NCBI GenBank assembly: GCA_023954135.1
Contig: JAMLIN010000013.1
Coordinates: forward strand, 25,726-89,725
DNA length: 64,000 bases
Direction: 5' to 3'
DNA from: Burkholderiaceae bacterium
GTDB lineage: Bacteria; Pseudomonadota; Gammaproteobacteria; Burkholderiales; Burkholderiaceae_E
The position numbers were made by a program, and so were the translations under genes. Numbering within the stretch: the stretch's first letter is position 1; every line of letters starts with the position of its first letter. Of this stretch, positions 26,895 to 36,226 are shown piece after piece. The notes below the pieces were generated by a model, which was not told the DNA's origin, ran no database searches, and was given only the letters and a program-made list of their open reading frames with translations.

Positions 26895-26940
26895 GCGGAC
26901 GCCGGCCAGGGCGATCGGACGCGCCCGGGCCGGCGTCCGC
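26895..26940. repeat. 13-bp perfect inverted repeat before rimO
   Basis: GCGGACGCCGGCC (26895-26907) pairs exactly with GGCCGGCGTCCGC (26928-26940) across a 20-nt spacer. It lies between the 165-bp element and rimO. It may terminate transcription coming from phaR, though no U-run follows. Confidence 0.55.
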
Positions 26941-26998
26941 TGCCCGGTCCGCGCGGAATTGGTAGCATGCCGGTTTGGATCGGCCACGAGCAGCACCT

Positions 26999-28384
26999 AT
27001 GGACCCTGTTTCCAGGACAGAAGCTCGCGCGGCGCCGGGTCCGGCTCCGCGCGTCGGTTTCGTTTCCCTCGGTTGCCCGAAGGCGACCGTCGATTCCGAA
27101 CGCATCCTGACCCAGCTGCGCGCCGAAGGCTACGAGATCGTCGGCGACTACGCCGGCTCGGATCTGGTGATCGTCAACACCTGCGGTTTCATCGACGAGG
27201 CCGTCACCGAGTCGCTCGACGCGATCGGCGAGGCGCTTGCCGAGAACGGGCGGGTGATCGTCACCGGCTGCCTCGGCGCCCGCCGCGGCCAGAGCGGCGA
27301 ATCGCTGGTGAGCGAGGTGCATCCGAAGGTGCTCGGCGTGACCGGGCCGCATGCGACCGAGGAGGTCATGCGCCATGTGCATCGCGAGCTTGCCCGGCCG
27401 CACGATCCCTTCGTCGACCTCGTGCCCGCCGCCGGCGTGCGGCTCACGCCGCGACACTACGCCTATCTGAAGATTTCGGAGGGCTGCAACCACCGCTGCA
27501 GCTTCTGCATCATCCCCTCCCTGCGCGGGGATCTCGTCAGCCGGCCGATCGGCGAGGTCATGCGCGAGGCCGGGGCACTGGTCGATGGCGGCTGCCGGGA
27601 ACTGCTGGTGGTCTCGCAGGACACCAGCGCCTACGGGGTCGATGTGCGCTATCGCACCGGCTTCGTGGGAGGCCGGCCGGTGCGTACCCGGATGACCGAG
27701 CTGGCGCGAGAGCTCGGCGATCTGGGTGCCTGGGTGAGGCTGCACTACGTCTATCCCTATCCCCATGTCGACGAGGTGCTCGAGCTGATGGCCGAGGGCA
27801 GGGTGCTGCCCTACCTCGACGTTCCGTTCCAGCATTCCCACCCCAGGATCCTGAAGGCGATGAAGCGGCCAGCCAGCGGCGAGGCGAACATCGAGCGGAT
27901 CCGCAAGTGGCGCTCGATCTGCCCCGATCTCACGATCCGCAGCACCTTCATCGCCGGTTTCCCGGGCGAGACCGACGAGGAGTTCGAGCACCTGCTCGAG
28001 TTCCTTGCAGAGGCCGAGCTCGACCGGGTCGGCTGCTTCGCCTACTCCCCGGTGGAGGGAGCGAGCGCCAATGCCCTGCAAGGCCATGTGCCGCCGGAGC
28101 TTCGGGAAGAGCGTCGTCAGCGCCTGATGGAACTGCAGGCCGGCATCAGCGAGCGGCGACTGCGGCGCTTCGTCGGCCGGGACATCCAGGTCCTCGTCGA
28201 TGCGCGGATCCGCGATGCAGAGGGCAACACCGGCTTCATCGCGAGATCCCCGGCCGATGCGCCGGAGATCGACGGGCGTGTCATCCTCGATGACGAGCCC
28301 GGGCTGCGCATCGGCGAGTTCGCGACCGTGCGCATCGTCGATTCCGACGAGCACGACCTCTATGGTGAGGTCGTTTCCCTTTAG
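26999..28384 (+). CDS. rimO: Ribosomal protein S12 methylthiotransferase
   Basis: Radical-SAM enzyme that methylthiolates Asp88 of ribosomal protein S12. The 461-residue product has the MTTase N-terminal domain with three cluster cysteines ([24 protein letters not shown]), the radical-SAM core [11 protein letters not shown], and a C-terminal TRAM domain (about residues 390-455). SLGCPK and the C-terminal [13 protein letters not shown] segment are typical of RimO rather than MiaB. A TTG at 26975 is in frame, but the ATG at 26999 is preferred. It converges on serB with no gap. Confidence 0.93.
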   Translation: MDPVSRTEARAAPGPAPRVGFVSLGCPKATVDSERILTQLRAEGYEIVGDYAGSDLVIVNTCGFIDEAVTESLDAIGEALAENGRVIVTGCLGARRGQSGESLVSEVHPKVLGVTGPHATEEVMRHVHRELARPHDPFVDLVPAAGVRLTPRHYAYLKISEGCNHRCSFCIIPSLRGDLVSRPIGEVMREAGALVDGGCRELLVVSQDTSAYGVDVRYRTGFVGGRPVRTRMTELARELGDLGAWVRLHYVYPYPHVDEVLELMAEGRVLPYLDVPFQHSHPRILKAMKRPASGEANIERIRKWRSICPDLTIRSTFIAGFPGETDEEFEHLLEFLAEAELDRVGCFAYSPVEGASANALQGHVPPELREERRQRLMELQAGISERRLRRFVGRDIQVLVDARIRDAEGNTGFIARSPADAPEIDGRVILDDEPGLRIGEFATVRIVDSDEHDLYGEVVSL

Positions 28385-29220
28385 CCGAGCAGGCCGAGGA
28401 TCGCGTCCAGCCCGTTGTGATCGATGCCGTAGGTGGTGCTGGCACGGACCACCGGCTTGGCTCGATAGGCGACCGAAACCCCGGCCACCGCCATCATCTT
28501 GAGATCGTTGGCGCCGTCCCCCACCACGATCGCTTCGGCCGGCGAGCAACCGATCGCTGCGCAGGTCTCGAGCACGGTCTCGCGCTTGAGATCGGCGTCG
28601 ACGATCGGGCCGATCACCTGGCCCGTGAGCCTGCCGTCGATGATCTCGAGGGCGTTGGCGCGGGTGTAGTCGATCGACAGCCGGCTGCTCAGGCGATCCG
28701 TGAAATAGGTGAAGCCGCCCGAGACCAGCAGGATCTTCAGCCCGGCGGTCCGCACCGCGGCGAGAAGCCGGTCGGCGCCGGGTGACAGCCGCAGCCGCTC
28801 CCGATAGACGCGCTCGAGGACCTTCTCGTCGAGACCGGCGAGCAATGCCACCCGCTGGCGCAGGCTCTGCGCGAAATCCGGGATCTCGCCGCGCATCGAG
28901 GCTTCGGTGATCGCCGCGACATCGGCCTTTCGGCCGGCGAAGTCGGCGATCTCGTCGATGCACTCGATCGTGATCAGGGTCGAGTCCATGTCGAAGGCGA
29001 TCAGGCGGAAGTCCGCGAGCCGGCGCGACATCGGCACCAGGTTGGCATCGACGCCGCGGCGCCTGGCAAGCTCGCCGGCCCTGCTCATGTCGACGGCGAC
29101 CCGCTCCCAGATCGCGCTGGCATCGTCGCCGCGGTCTGGCGGGCGGCCGAGCAGCGCATGGAACTCCGCCACCGTAGCCGGGTCGAGGCTCGGGTGCTGG
29201 ATCACGAAACGGTGTGTCAT
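28381..29220 (-). CDS. serB: Phosphoserine phosphatase
   Basis: Hydrolyses phosphoserine to serine, the final step of serine synthesis. The 279-residue HAD-family protein carries motif [12 protein letters not shown] (nucleophile and acid/base Asp), motif [11 protein letters not shown], a conserved Lys in DADLKRE, and motif [14 protein letters not shown]. The N-terminal 70 residues form the short regulatory-like region seen in Burkholderiales SerB. Its ATG overlaps the mfd stop by 4 bp (ATGA), so it is translationally coupled to mfd. It overlaps the 3' end of convergent rimO by 4 bp. Confidence 0.92.
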   Translation of the reverse strand: MTHRFVIQHPSLDPATVAEFHALLGRPPDRGDDASAIWERVAVDMSRAGELARRRGVDANLVPMSRRLADFRLIAFDMDSTLITIECIDEIADFAGRKADVAAITEASMRGEIPDFAQSLRQRVALLAGLDEKVLERVYRERLRLSPGADRLLAAVRTAGLKILLVSGGFTYFTDRLSSRLSIDYTRANALEIIDGRLTGQVIGPIVDADLKRETVLETCAAIGCSPAEAIVVGDGANDLKMMAVAGVSVAYRAKPVVRASTTYGIDHNGLDAILGLLG

Positions 29221-32200
29221 CGCCTGGCTTCGTCCTTGTTGCGGTTCCTGCTCTTCTTTCCGGGCTTGCTCGCGGGTGCGTCGGCGGGCCTGGCAAGCCA
29301 TCCGAGGATCTCGCGGATCCGCTGGGCCCGTTCCTTCGCGTCGCCCGTGCTCGTCTCGATCCGGAGCCGGTCGGGGCCAGCAAGGCGAGTATCCTTCCGG
29401 CTCTGGATGAACTGGATGATCCGCAGCGGATCGATCGGGGGTTCGGCGACGAACTGGATGAGGATCACCGTCTCGGAAGCGTCGATGCGCGCGACGCCCA
29501 GCGGCCTGGACAGGATCCGCAGGCGGTGGGTGTCCACCAGGGCCCGCGCCTGGTCGGGCAGCTTGCCGAAGCGGTCGATCAGCTCTTCCTGCAATCCGTC
29601 GAGAGCGTCGGTCGACCCGCAGTTCGCGAGGCGCTTGTAGAGAGTCAGGCGCTCGTGGACGTCCGGGCAGTAGTCGGTCGGCAGCAGGGCGGGCAGGTGC
29701 AGGTTGATCTCGGTGGTCGAGGCGAAGGGCGCCTCCATGTCGGGCTCGCGGCCTTCCTTGAGGGCACGAACCGCCTCGTCGAGCATCTCGGTGTACATCG
29801 CGAAGCCGACCTGTTGCATGTCGCCGGCCTGGGATTCGCCCAGCACCTCGCCGGCGCCCCGGATCTCGAGATCGTGCATCGAGAGATAGAAACCCGAGCC
29901 GAGATCCTCCATCAGCTGGATCGCTTCCAGCCGCTTGCCGGCATCGCGGGTGATCGCGCTTTCGTCGGGGATCAGCAGATAGGCATAGGCCTGGTGATGC
30001 GAACGACCGACCCGGCCGCGAAGCTGGTGCAGCTGGGCGAGCCCGAACTTGTCGGCGCGGTGGATCACGATCGTGTTGGCCGTCGGTATGTCGATGCCCG
30101 TCTCGATGATCGTGGTGCACAGGAGCACGTTGAAGCGCTGCTGATGGAAGTCGCGCATGACGCGCTCGAGGTCCCGCTCGGCCATCTGGCCATGGGCGAC
30201 GGCGATCCGCGCCTCGGGCACCAGCCTCGCGAGGCGCTCGCGACGATTCTCGATCGTGCTGACCTCGTTGTGCAGGAAGTAGACCTGGCCGCCGCGCTTG
30301 AGCTCGCGCAGCAACGCCTCGCGGATCGCGCCATCGGACTCGCGGCGCACGAAGGTCTTGATCGCGAGGCGCTTCTGCGGCGCGGTGGCGATCACGGAGA
30401 AGTCGCGGATGCCCTCGAGGCTCATCGCCAGGGTGCGCGGAATCGGCGTGGCGGTGAGCGTCAGGACGTCGACCTCGGCGCGCAGCGCCTTGAGCGCCTC
30501 CTTCTGGCGAACGCCGAAGCGATGCTCCTCGTCGATGATCACGAGGCCGAGGCGGGGAAACTTCAGGTGGGAGGACAACAGCTTGTGGGTGCCGATCACG
30601 ATGTCGATCCGGCCGCCGTTGATCTCGTCGATGGCCGCGGAGACCTCCTTCGGCGAGCGAAAGCGCGACAGCAGCGCCAGCCGCACCGGCCAGTTGGCGA
30701 AGCGGTCCGAGAAGGTCTGGAAGTGCTGTTCCGCGAGCAGGGTGGTCGGCGCCAGCAGGGCGACCTGCTGACCGTCGGCGATCGCCACGAAGGCGGCGCG
30801 CAGGGCCACCTCGGTCTTGCCGAAGCCGACGTCGCCGCAGACGAGCCGGTCCATGGGCCGGCCCGATACCATGTCCTGCACGACCGCGTGGATCGCCGCC
30901 AGCTGGTCGGGCGTTTCCTCGAAGCCGAAGCCCTCGGCGAAGGTCTCGTAGTCGAGCGAATCGAAGGCGAAGCGGTGGCCGGTGCGCGTCGCCCGGCGGG
31001 CGTAGATGTTCAGCAGCTCGGCCGCGGTGTCGTGGGCCTGGGCCGCGGCGCGCCGGCGTGCCTTCTCCCACTGGCCGCTGCCGAGCTGGTGCAGGGGAGC
31101 TTCCTCCGGGCTTGCGCCGCTGTAGCGCATGATCAGGTGAAGCTGCGATACCGGCACGTAGAGCGTCGCGTCCCCGGCATAGCGCAGGTGCAGGAACTCG
31201 GTGGCGCCGTCGCCGAGATCCATGCTGACCAGGCCCTCGTACCGGCCGATGCCGTGCTGGACATGGACCACCGGGTCGCCTGCCTTGAGCTCGGAGAGAT
31301 CGCGGATGATCGCGTCGACATCCGTGACCGCCTCCCGGCGCCCGCCGCGCCGACGGCGCACCGCTCCGACGAAGAGCTCGGCCTCGGTCAGGACGACGAT
31401 CCCGGCCTCGTCCCGGGAGAACCCGTCGGCCAGCGGGGCGACCGCGAACCCGACGGGCTCCTGCCCGCCGATGAACGCGGCCCAGTCGTCGATCGCGGCC
31501 GACGCGATGCCGTGCTCGCCGAGCATGGTCTGCAGGGTCTCGCGTCGGCCGGCGGATTCGGCCACGAGGAGATAGCGCCGGTCGCCGTCGGCGAGCGCCC
31601 GGCGCAGCGGCGCGGTGGGCTCGCTGGCGCGGCGGTCGATAGCGACGTCCGGCGGGGGCGCCGTGTAGGACGGCCCGCCGCCGGCAGCCTGCCGGTTCAT
31701 CGCGAAGCGGCCCTGCGCATTGGCCGCGGCGAAGAACTCGTCGATGCCCAGGAAAAGCTCCGCCGGATCGAGGACCGGCCGTTCGGGGTCGTGCCGCAGG
31801 AAGGCGTGTCGTTGCCGGGTGTCCTCGGCGAAACCGCGCAGCGCGCTTTCCACGTCACCGTGCAGCAGCAGGGTCGCGTCGGCGGGCAGGTGCTCGAACA
31901 GGCTTGCGGTGCGCTCGTGGAACAGCGGCAGGTAGTACTCGATGCCCGCGGGAGCGATGCCGCTGCCGACGTCCCGATAGATCGGGCAGCGGCTCGGGTC
32001 GCCCTCGAAGCGTTCGCGCCAGCGACCGCGAAACAGGCCGCGCGCCGCCTCGTCGAGCGGGAACTCGCGGCCCGGCAGCAGCCGTACCCGGTCTATCGGG
32101 TAGAGGCTGCGTTGCGTATCGGGATCGAAGGTGCGGATCGTCTCGATGTCCGGGCCGAACAGGTCGAGGCGATACGGAAGCCGCGACCCCATCGGGAACA

Positions 32201-32768
32201 GGTCGATCAGCCCGCCGCGAATGCTGAACTCGCCCGGCCGGACGACCTGCGACACGTTCTCGTAGCCGGCGATGACGAGTTGCTCGCGCAGGCCGGCCTC
32301 GTCGAGTTGCTGGCCCTTCTCGAAGAAGAAGGTTCGCGACGCCAGGAACTCGCGCGGCACCAGGCGGTGGACGGCCGTGCTCGCGGGGATCAGCAGCACG
32401 TCGACCGCGCCGCGCTGCAACTCGTAGAGGGTGGCGAGCCGTTCGCTGATCAGGTCCTGGTGGGGCGAGAAGGCGTCGTACGGGAGGGTTTCCCAGTCGG
32501 GGAGCACCGCGCACTTGATGGTGGGATCGAAGAAGCCGATCTCGTCCTGGAGCCGGCTGGCATCGACCGCCAGGGCGGTCACCACCGCGAGCGTTCCCTT
32601 GCGCCCCGGGTGGCGCGCGAGCTGCGCGATCAGCCAGGCGTCGCCGGAGCCCGCGCAGGGGGGAAGCGACGCCTTGCGGCCCGCGGCGGGCCATTCGAGT
32701 CGTTCGATCGCGGGATCGGGGGAGCGAAGGGCGGTCGGGGCGCCGGATGCGAGCTCGGCAGAAATCAA
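29217..32768 (-). CDS. mfd: Transcription-repair coupling factor
   Basis: Displaces RNA polymerase stalled at DNA lesions and recruits UvrA. The 1183-residue protein has the UvrB-like N-terminal domains (1-350), the RNA polymerase-interacting domain (about residues 490-560, including DPVVHVQHGIGRYEGL), and an SF2 motor with Walker A GDVGFGKTEVALRAA, DEEH box in IIDEEHRFGVRQKE and TATPIPRTLAMSL. The C-terminal TRCF domain follows. The C-terminal tail is Lys/Arg-rich. It is divergent from ispD with 50 bp between starts and is coupled to serB. Confidence 0.95.
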   Translation of the reverse strand: MISAELASGAPTALRSPDPAIERLEWPAAGRKASLPPCAGSGDAWLIAQLARHPGRKGTLAVVTALAVDASRLQDEIGFFDPTIKCAVLPDWETLPYDAFSPHQDLISERLATLYELQRGAVDVLLIPASTAVHRLVPREFLASRTFFFEKGQQLDEAGLREQLVIAGYENVSQVVRPGEFSIRGGLIDLFPMGSRLPYRLDLFGPDIETIRTFDPDTQRSLYPIDRVRLLPGREFPLDEAARGLFRGRWRERFEGDPSRCPIYRDVGSGIAPAGIEYYLPLFHERTASLFEHLPADATLLLHGDVESALRGFAEDTRQRHAFLRHDPERPVLDPAELFLGIDEFFAAANAQGRFAMNRQAAGGGPSYTAPPPDVAIDRRASEPTAPLRRALADGDRRYLLVAESAGRRETLQTMLGEHGIASAAIDDWAAFIGGQEPVGFAVAPLADGFSRDEAGIVVLTEAELFVGAVRRRRGGRREAVTDVDAIIRDLSELKAGDPVVHVQHGIGRYEGLVSMDLGDGATEFLHLRYAGDATLYVPVSQLHLIMRYSGASPEEAPLHQLGSGQWEKARRRAAAQAHDTAAELLNIYARRATRTGHRFAFDSLDYETFAEGFGFEETPDQLAAIHAVVQDMVSGRPMDRLVCGDVGFGKTEVALRAAFVAIADGQQVALLAPTTLLAEQHFQTFSDRFANWPVRLALLSRFRSPKEVSAAIDEINGGRIDIVIGTHKLLSSHLKFPRLGLVIIDEEHRFGVRQKEALKALRAEVDVLTLTATPIPRTLAMSLEGIRDFSVIATAPQKRLAIKTFVRRESDGAIREALLRELKRGGQVYFLHNEVSTIENRRERLARLVPEARIAVAHGQMAERDLERVMRDFHQQRFNVLLCTTIIETGIDIPTANTIVIHRADKFGLAQLHQLRGRVGRSHHQAYAYLLIPDESAITRDAGKRLEAIQLMEDLGSGFYLSMHDLEIRGAGEVLGESQAGDMQQVGFAMYTEMLDEAVRALKEGREPDMEAPFASTTEINLHLPALLPTDYCPDVHERLTLYKRLANCGSTDALDGLQEELIDRFGKLPDQARALVDTHRLRILSRPLGVARIDASETVILIQFVAEPPIDPLRIIQFIQSRKDTRLAGPDRLRIETSTGDAKERAQRIREILGWLARPADAPASKPGKKSRNRNKDEARR

Positions 32769-32792
32769 GGATGGGGTCTGGTGCGGTGAAAG

Positions 32793-32802
32793 TAGAATTC
32801 TA
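32793..32802. promoter_or_regulatory. Symmetric TAGAATTCTA, overlapping divergent -10 boxes
   Basis: The 10-bp palindrome reads TAGAAT on both strands, a five-of-six match to the -10 consensus in each direction. It lies 16 bp before the ispD GTG and 24 bp before the mfd ATG. Neither direction has a clear -35 at the right distance, so this is a tentative assignment. Confidence 0.35.
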
Positions 32803-32818
32803 GCCGAGGAGGTTTCCG

Positions 32819-33529
32819 GTGCCCGAACGAATCCACGCGATCATGCCGGCGGCGGGCCAGGGACAGCGGCTCGGCGCGGATCTGCCCAAGCAGTACCTGC
32901 CGCTGGTCGATGCGCCCATGATCGTCCATTCCGTACGCGCCTTGCTGGCGGCGCAATGGGTCGATGAGCTCGTGGTGGTGGTGGCTCCCGGGGATGCGGG
33001 GCGCGCCGGGACCCTGTTGGCGGGCTGGCCGCGTGTCAGGGTGCGGGCCATCGGCGGAGCCAGCCGGCGCGACAGCGTGCTGGCCGGAATCGAATCGCTC
33101 GATGCGCCGGACGACGACTGGGTCCTCGTGCACGATGCGGCCCGGCCCGGCCTGCCGCTCGCCGCGCTCGACGCATTGCGCGATGTCGCCATCGACGATC
33201 CAGTCGGTGGCCTGCTGGCATTGCCGGTCGCGGATACGATCAAGCGCGAGGACGGGGCAAGCCCGGCCCGCTCCGCGGGTACCGTCGACAGGGCGCGCCT
33301 CTGGCTCGCGCAGACGCCGCAGATGTTCCGGCTCGGCATGCTGCGCGACGCCTTGCATGCCTGCCCGGATGCCACGGACGAGGCGGCCGCCATGGAAGCG
33401 GCGGGTCATCGGCCGCGGCTCGTGGCCGGGCATCGCGACAACTTCAAGGTGACCAGCGCCGGTGATCTGGCGGCGATGGCCGCGGTACTGAGAGCGCGCG
33501 GCGGCAATCGCCGCGCCGGGGAGCAATGA
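32819..33529 (+). CDS. ispD: 2-C-methyl-D-erythritol 4-phosphate cytidylyltransferase
   Basis: Third step of the MEP isoprenoid pathway: transfers CMP to methylerythritol phosphate. The 236-residue protein has the glycyl-rich CTP-binding motif [19 protein letters not shown], the conserved RRDSVLAGI, the VLVHDAARP signature and the [10 protein letters not shown] segment. The GTG start is fixed by GAGGAGGT 5 bp upstream. It shares the ATGA overlap with ispF, the usual ispD-ispF pair. The MEP pathway supplies farnesyl diphosphate to the squalene genes at 47-49 kb. Confidence 0.94.
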   Translation: MPERIHAIMPAAGQGQRLGADLPKQYLPLVDAPMIVHSVRALLAAQWVDELVVVVAPGDAGRAGTLLAGWPRVRVRAIGGASRRDSVLAGIESLDAPDDDWVLVHDAARPGLPLAALDALRDVAIDDPVGGLLALPVADTIKREDGASPARSAGTVDRARLWLAQTPQMFRLGMLRDALHACPDATDEAAAMEAAGHRPRLVAGHRDNFKVTSAGDLAAMAAVLRARGGNRRAGEQ

Positions 33530-34011
33530 AGATGCCGTACCGGATCGGCCAGGGCTACGATGTCCACGCGCTGGTGCCCGGGCGGCCCCTGGTGCTCGGT
33601 GGCGTCCCGATACCCCACGTCCGCGGACTGCTCGGGCACTCGGATGCCGACGCGCTGCTCCATGCGATCACCGATGCGCTGATAGGCGCGGCGGCGCTGG
33701 GGGACATCGGCCGCCACTTCCCGGATACCGATCCGCGCTGGCGCGGCGTCGACAGCACGGTCCTGCTCGCCGCCACCGGCGGCATGCTTGCCGAGCGGGG
33801 CTGGCGCATCGGCAACATCGATGCGTCGATCATCGCCCAGGCGCCGCGGCTGGCACCCTTCGTGCCGGCGATGTGCCGGCGCATCGCCGAGGTGCTCGCG
33901 ATCGAGCCCGACCGGGTCAACGTGAAGGCGCGCACCGGAGAGCGGCTCGGCCCGGTCGGCCGCGGCGAGTGCATAGAGGCCCAGGCGATCGTCCTGATCA
34001 CGCGTGCCTGA
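33526..34011 (+). CDS. ispF: 2-C-methyl-D-erythritol 2,4-cyclodiphosphate synthase
   Basis: Fifth step of the MEP pathway, forming the cyclic diphosphate with loss of CMP. The 161-residue trimeric enzyme shows the zinc-binding DVHAL near residue 10, [26 protein letters not shown], and the C-terminal [23 protein letters not shown] region. The ATG overlaps the ispD stop by 4 bp. It converges on the DUF3501 gene with 48 bp between stops. Confidence 0.95.
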   Translation: MKMPYRIGQGYDVHALVPGRPLVLGGVPIPHVRGLLGHSDADALLHAITDALIGAAALGDIGRHFPDTDPRWRGVDSTVLLAATGGMLAERGWRIGNIDASIIAQAPRLAPFVPAMCRRIAEVLAIEPDRVNVKARTGERLGPVGRGECIEAQAIVLITRA

Positions 34012-34030
34012 GCAGCTTCGGATTCGGGGC

Positions 34031-34059
34031 GGCGCCCGAAGGCGAACCCGTACGGCGCC
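34031..34059. repeat. GGCGCC inverted repeat with shared CGAAGGCGA(A/G)CCCGTA motif
   Basis: GGCGCC at 34031-34036 and 34054-34059 can pair across a 17-nt loop between the convergent ispF and DUF3501 genes. The loop 34037-34052, CGAAGGCGAACCCGTA, matches 15 of 16 bases of the reverse complement of 45716-45731 and is also seen at 45803-45816. It may be a terminator belonging to a dispersed repeat family. Confidence 0.45.
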
Positions 34060-34644
34060 TCAGTCGAGGTCGCGGGCAAGCGTGTCGCGGATGCGCTCCG
34101 GCACGGGATCCAGCGTGTGCCGATATTCCGGATGCTCGACGCCCGCCGCGAGGGCGGCGCCATTCTTCAGGCTCGCGGCCGCCTGGGCGCCGAGCTCGAA
34201 GCGCAGGAAGTGCACCGCCGAGGTCTTGTCCTCGGTCTCGCGATCGAGGTCCTCGTCGGCGATCGGATGGACCTTCCCGAATCCGGCGACGCGCAGCCAG
34301 ACGGTTTTCTCGATCCCCTTGAGCGCGACGAGCCGCTCGCGGCGCACCCCCTCGTCGGGGTACTCGATCATCATGGTCGCCTTCAGGTTGGTACCGTCGG
34401 GGATCAGCGGATTGTAGGCGTCGAGCTCCTCGCGGATGCCGTCTTCCTCGAAGGTGCGCTCGATGCGCAGCATCTCCTGGACCTGGTAGCGCACCGTGAG
34501 CTCGTCCTCGAAGAGCAGGCTCAGGTTGTCGCCCAGGCGCAGCGCCCGGTCCTGCTTGTGGGTCATCACCTTGCGACGGAACTCGTCGCGCGCCTTCGCG
34601 TAGTCCTCGAGCTTGAGCAGGGATTCGATCGTCAGTTTCTTCAT
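34060..34644 (-). CDS. DUF3501 family protein
   Basis: A 194-residue soluble protein with the DUF3501 pattern: N-terminal KKLTIESLLKLEDYAKARDEFR and the basic-polar KQDRALRLGDNLSLLFEDELTVRYQVQEMLRIER segment, then a beta-rich C-terminal half. No catalytic motif is recognisable. Its start overlaps the stop of the Fe-S oxidoreductase gene by 4 bp, so it is coupled to it. The family is usually found with a rubrerythrin and this oxidoreductase type, which suggests a joint role in redox or peroxide handling; that role is inference. Confidence 0.85.
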   Translation of the reverse strand: MKKLTIESLLKLEDYAKARDEFRRKVMTHKQDRALRLGDNLSLLFEDELTVRYQVQEMLRIERTFEEDGIREELDAYNPLIPDGTNLKATMMIEYPDEGVRRERLVALKGIEKTVWLRVAGFGKVHPIADEDLDRETEDKTSAVHFLRFELGAQAAASLKNGAALAAGVEHPEYRHTLDPVPERIRDTLARDLD

Positions 34645-36014
34645 GGCGTCGCTCCGGGCCAGTCGCCGATCCCGTAGGCCATCCGCAGCAGGGTGAGCGG
34701 GTGGGCTAGCCGATCGTCGGCCTTGCCTTCCATGCCTTGCGCGATATGGTGGCCGGCAAGCTGGCAGTCCGACGCGACCCAGTCGGGTTCGCCGCCCGCC
34801 GGATGGGCGGCGGCGGCGCGAAACACCGGCCGGCCGATCTTCATCGCGGTCGGGTGGAACTCCTTCTTCACCCCCCAGGTCCCGGCGTGGCCCGAGCAGC
34901 GTTCGATGGTCGATACCTCGGTGGACGGGATCATCTGCAGCAGCTCGCGGGTCTTCTGCCCGATGTTCTGGACGCGCAGGTGGCAGGCCACGTGGTACGA
35001 GACCTTGCCGAGCTCGCGGCTGAAGTCGGTGCGCAGCAGGCCGTCCTTGTGGCGGGCGACGAAGTATTCGAAGGGATCGAACAGGGCGTCGCGCACCGCG
35101 AGGACCTCCCGGTCATCGGGGAACATCAGGGGAAGCTCCTGCTTGAACATCAGGGCGCAGGACGGGATCGGGGCGAGGATCGCGTAGCCGTCGCGAGCCA
35201 GTCGCGCGAGCCGCGGGATGTTCTTCGCCTTGAGCTTCGCGACCGATTCGAGGTCGCCCAGCTCGAGCTTGGGCATGCCGCAGCAGTGCTCCTTCTCGGC
35301 CAGCACCCACGGGATCGCGTTGTGATCGAGGATGGCGGCGAGGTCGCGCCCGATGCCGGGCTCGTTGTAATTGACGTAGCAGGTGGTGAAGATCGCCACC
35401 TTGCCCGGCGTGCGCGTGCCGTCTCGCACATCGGCCTCATTGCCGCCGGCGGGCGGACGGGCCCGGAAGCTGGGGCTGGCGAAGGCGGGGAGCCAGGCAT
35501 CCCGATGCACGCCGAGAACGTTCTCGAGCGCCTTGCGCAGCACCGGCGTCCGATTGGCGGCGTTGACCGCATGCACGACGACCGGGATGGAGGCGAGCCT
35601 GCCGTTGCGATCGGTCGACGAAAGAACCCGGTCGCGCAGTCCATGAGCGCCGCCCGCGCGGAACTGGATCGCCTTGCCGCGCAGCATCAGGTGGGGGAAG
35701 TCGATGTTCCAGGGGTGGGGAGGGACGTAGGGACACTTCGTCATGTAGCAGACGTCGCAGAGGTAGCACTGGTCGACCACCTTCCAGTAGTCCTTGCGAT
35801 CGACGCCGTCGACCTCCATGGTCTCGCTTTCGTCGACCAGGTCGAACAGGGTGGGGAACGCATTGCACAGGCTGACGCAGCGCCGGCAGCCGTGGCAGAT
35901 GTCGAACACCCGTTCCATCTCGTCCTGGCAGGCGCGCTCGTCGTAGAACGACGGGTCGCGCCATTCGAGCGGGTGCCGGGTGGGTGCTTCCAGCGAGCCT
36001 TCCTTGGCACTCAT
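34641..36014 (-). CDS. Fe-S oxidoreductase with two 4Fe-4S clusters and CCG domains (GlpC/HdrD-like)
   Basis: The 457-residue protein resembles GlpC/HdrD-type electron-transfer subunits. Two ferredoxin cysteine sets occur near the N-terminus (CHGCRRCVSLCNAFP and CYLCDVCYMTKCPYVPP). Two cysteine-rich CCG-like domains follow: the first contains TTCYVNYNEPG and EKEHCCGMPKLE, the second SYHVACHLRVQN and IERCSGHAGTWG. The ATG at 36014 has GGAGACGAGG upstream and is preferred to one at 36041. It has no membrane segment or flavin domain, so its redox partners must be other proteins. It lies 212 bp after a rubrerythrin gene and is coupled to a DUF3501 gene. Confidence 0.87.
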   Translation of the reverse strand: MSAKEGSLEAPTRHPLEWRDPSFYDERACQDEMERVFDICHGCRRCVSLCNAFPTLFDLVDESETMEVDGVDRKDYWKVVDQCYLCDVCYMTKCPYVPPHPWNIDFPHLMLRGKAIQFRAGGAHGLRDRVLSSTDRNGRLASIPVVVHAVNAANRTPVLRKALENVLGVHRDAWLPAFASPSFRARPPAGGNEADVRDGTRTPGKVAIFTTCYVNYNEPGIGRDLAAILDHNAIPWVLAEKEHCCGMPKLELGDLESVAKLKAKNIPRLARLARDGYAILAPIPSCALMFKQELPLMFPDDREVLAVRDALFDPFEYFVARHKDGLLRTDFSRELGKVSYHVACHLRVQNIGQKTRELLQMIPSTEVSTIERCSGHAGTWGVKKEFHPTAMKIGRPVFRAAAAHPAGGEPDWVASDCQLAGHHIAQGMEGKADDRLAHPLTLLRMAYGIGDWPGATP

Positions 36015-36151
36015 TGCCTCGTCTCCTGGTGTCCGGGCCATCGGGTTCCGGGCCTTGCTGCGGCAATGCGACGAAACAGCATCTCACGCGTTCCGTCCTG
36101 TGGGAACGCGGTTGCCGATGGGCGCCGTCGGTCCGAAGGCGGCCCATCGAC

Positions 36152-36180
36152 GGGCAGGGGGTCGTGAAACCCCCGTGCCC
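36152..36180 (-). repeat. Hairpin in rubrerythrin/Fe-S oxidoreductase gap
   Basis: GGGCA-GGGGGT pairs with ACCCCC-G-TGCCC around CGTGAA, an 11-bp stem with one bulge. It lies between the rubrerythrin terminator hairpin and the Fe-S oxidoreductase start, and could be a leader structure. Confidence 0.4.
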
Positions 36181-36186
36181 GCATGC

Positions 36187-36213
36187 GGCAGGTCGCGCGG
36201 GGCGCGACCTGCC
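36187..36213 (-). terminator. 12-bp perfect hairpin after rubrerythrin gene
   Basis: GGCAGGTCGCGC (36187-36198) pairs exactly with GCGCGACCTGCC (36202-36213) around GGG, starting 13 bp beyond the rubrerythrin stop on the minus strand. There is no U-run. It could separate expression of the abundant rubrerythrin from the downstream oxidoreductase. Confidence 0.6.
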
Positions 36214-36226
36214 GGGCAGGAGCCCT

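Noticed and set aside
29214..32789. A 1191-codon open frame on the plus strand opposite mfd
   Set aside because: It is the complement of the mfd coding sequence. High third-position GC suppresses stop codons on the opposite strand; the translation is low-complexity (Val/Arg/Asp/Gln/Gly-rich) with no family motifs, while mfd has full conserved motifs.
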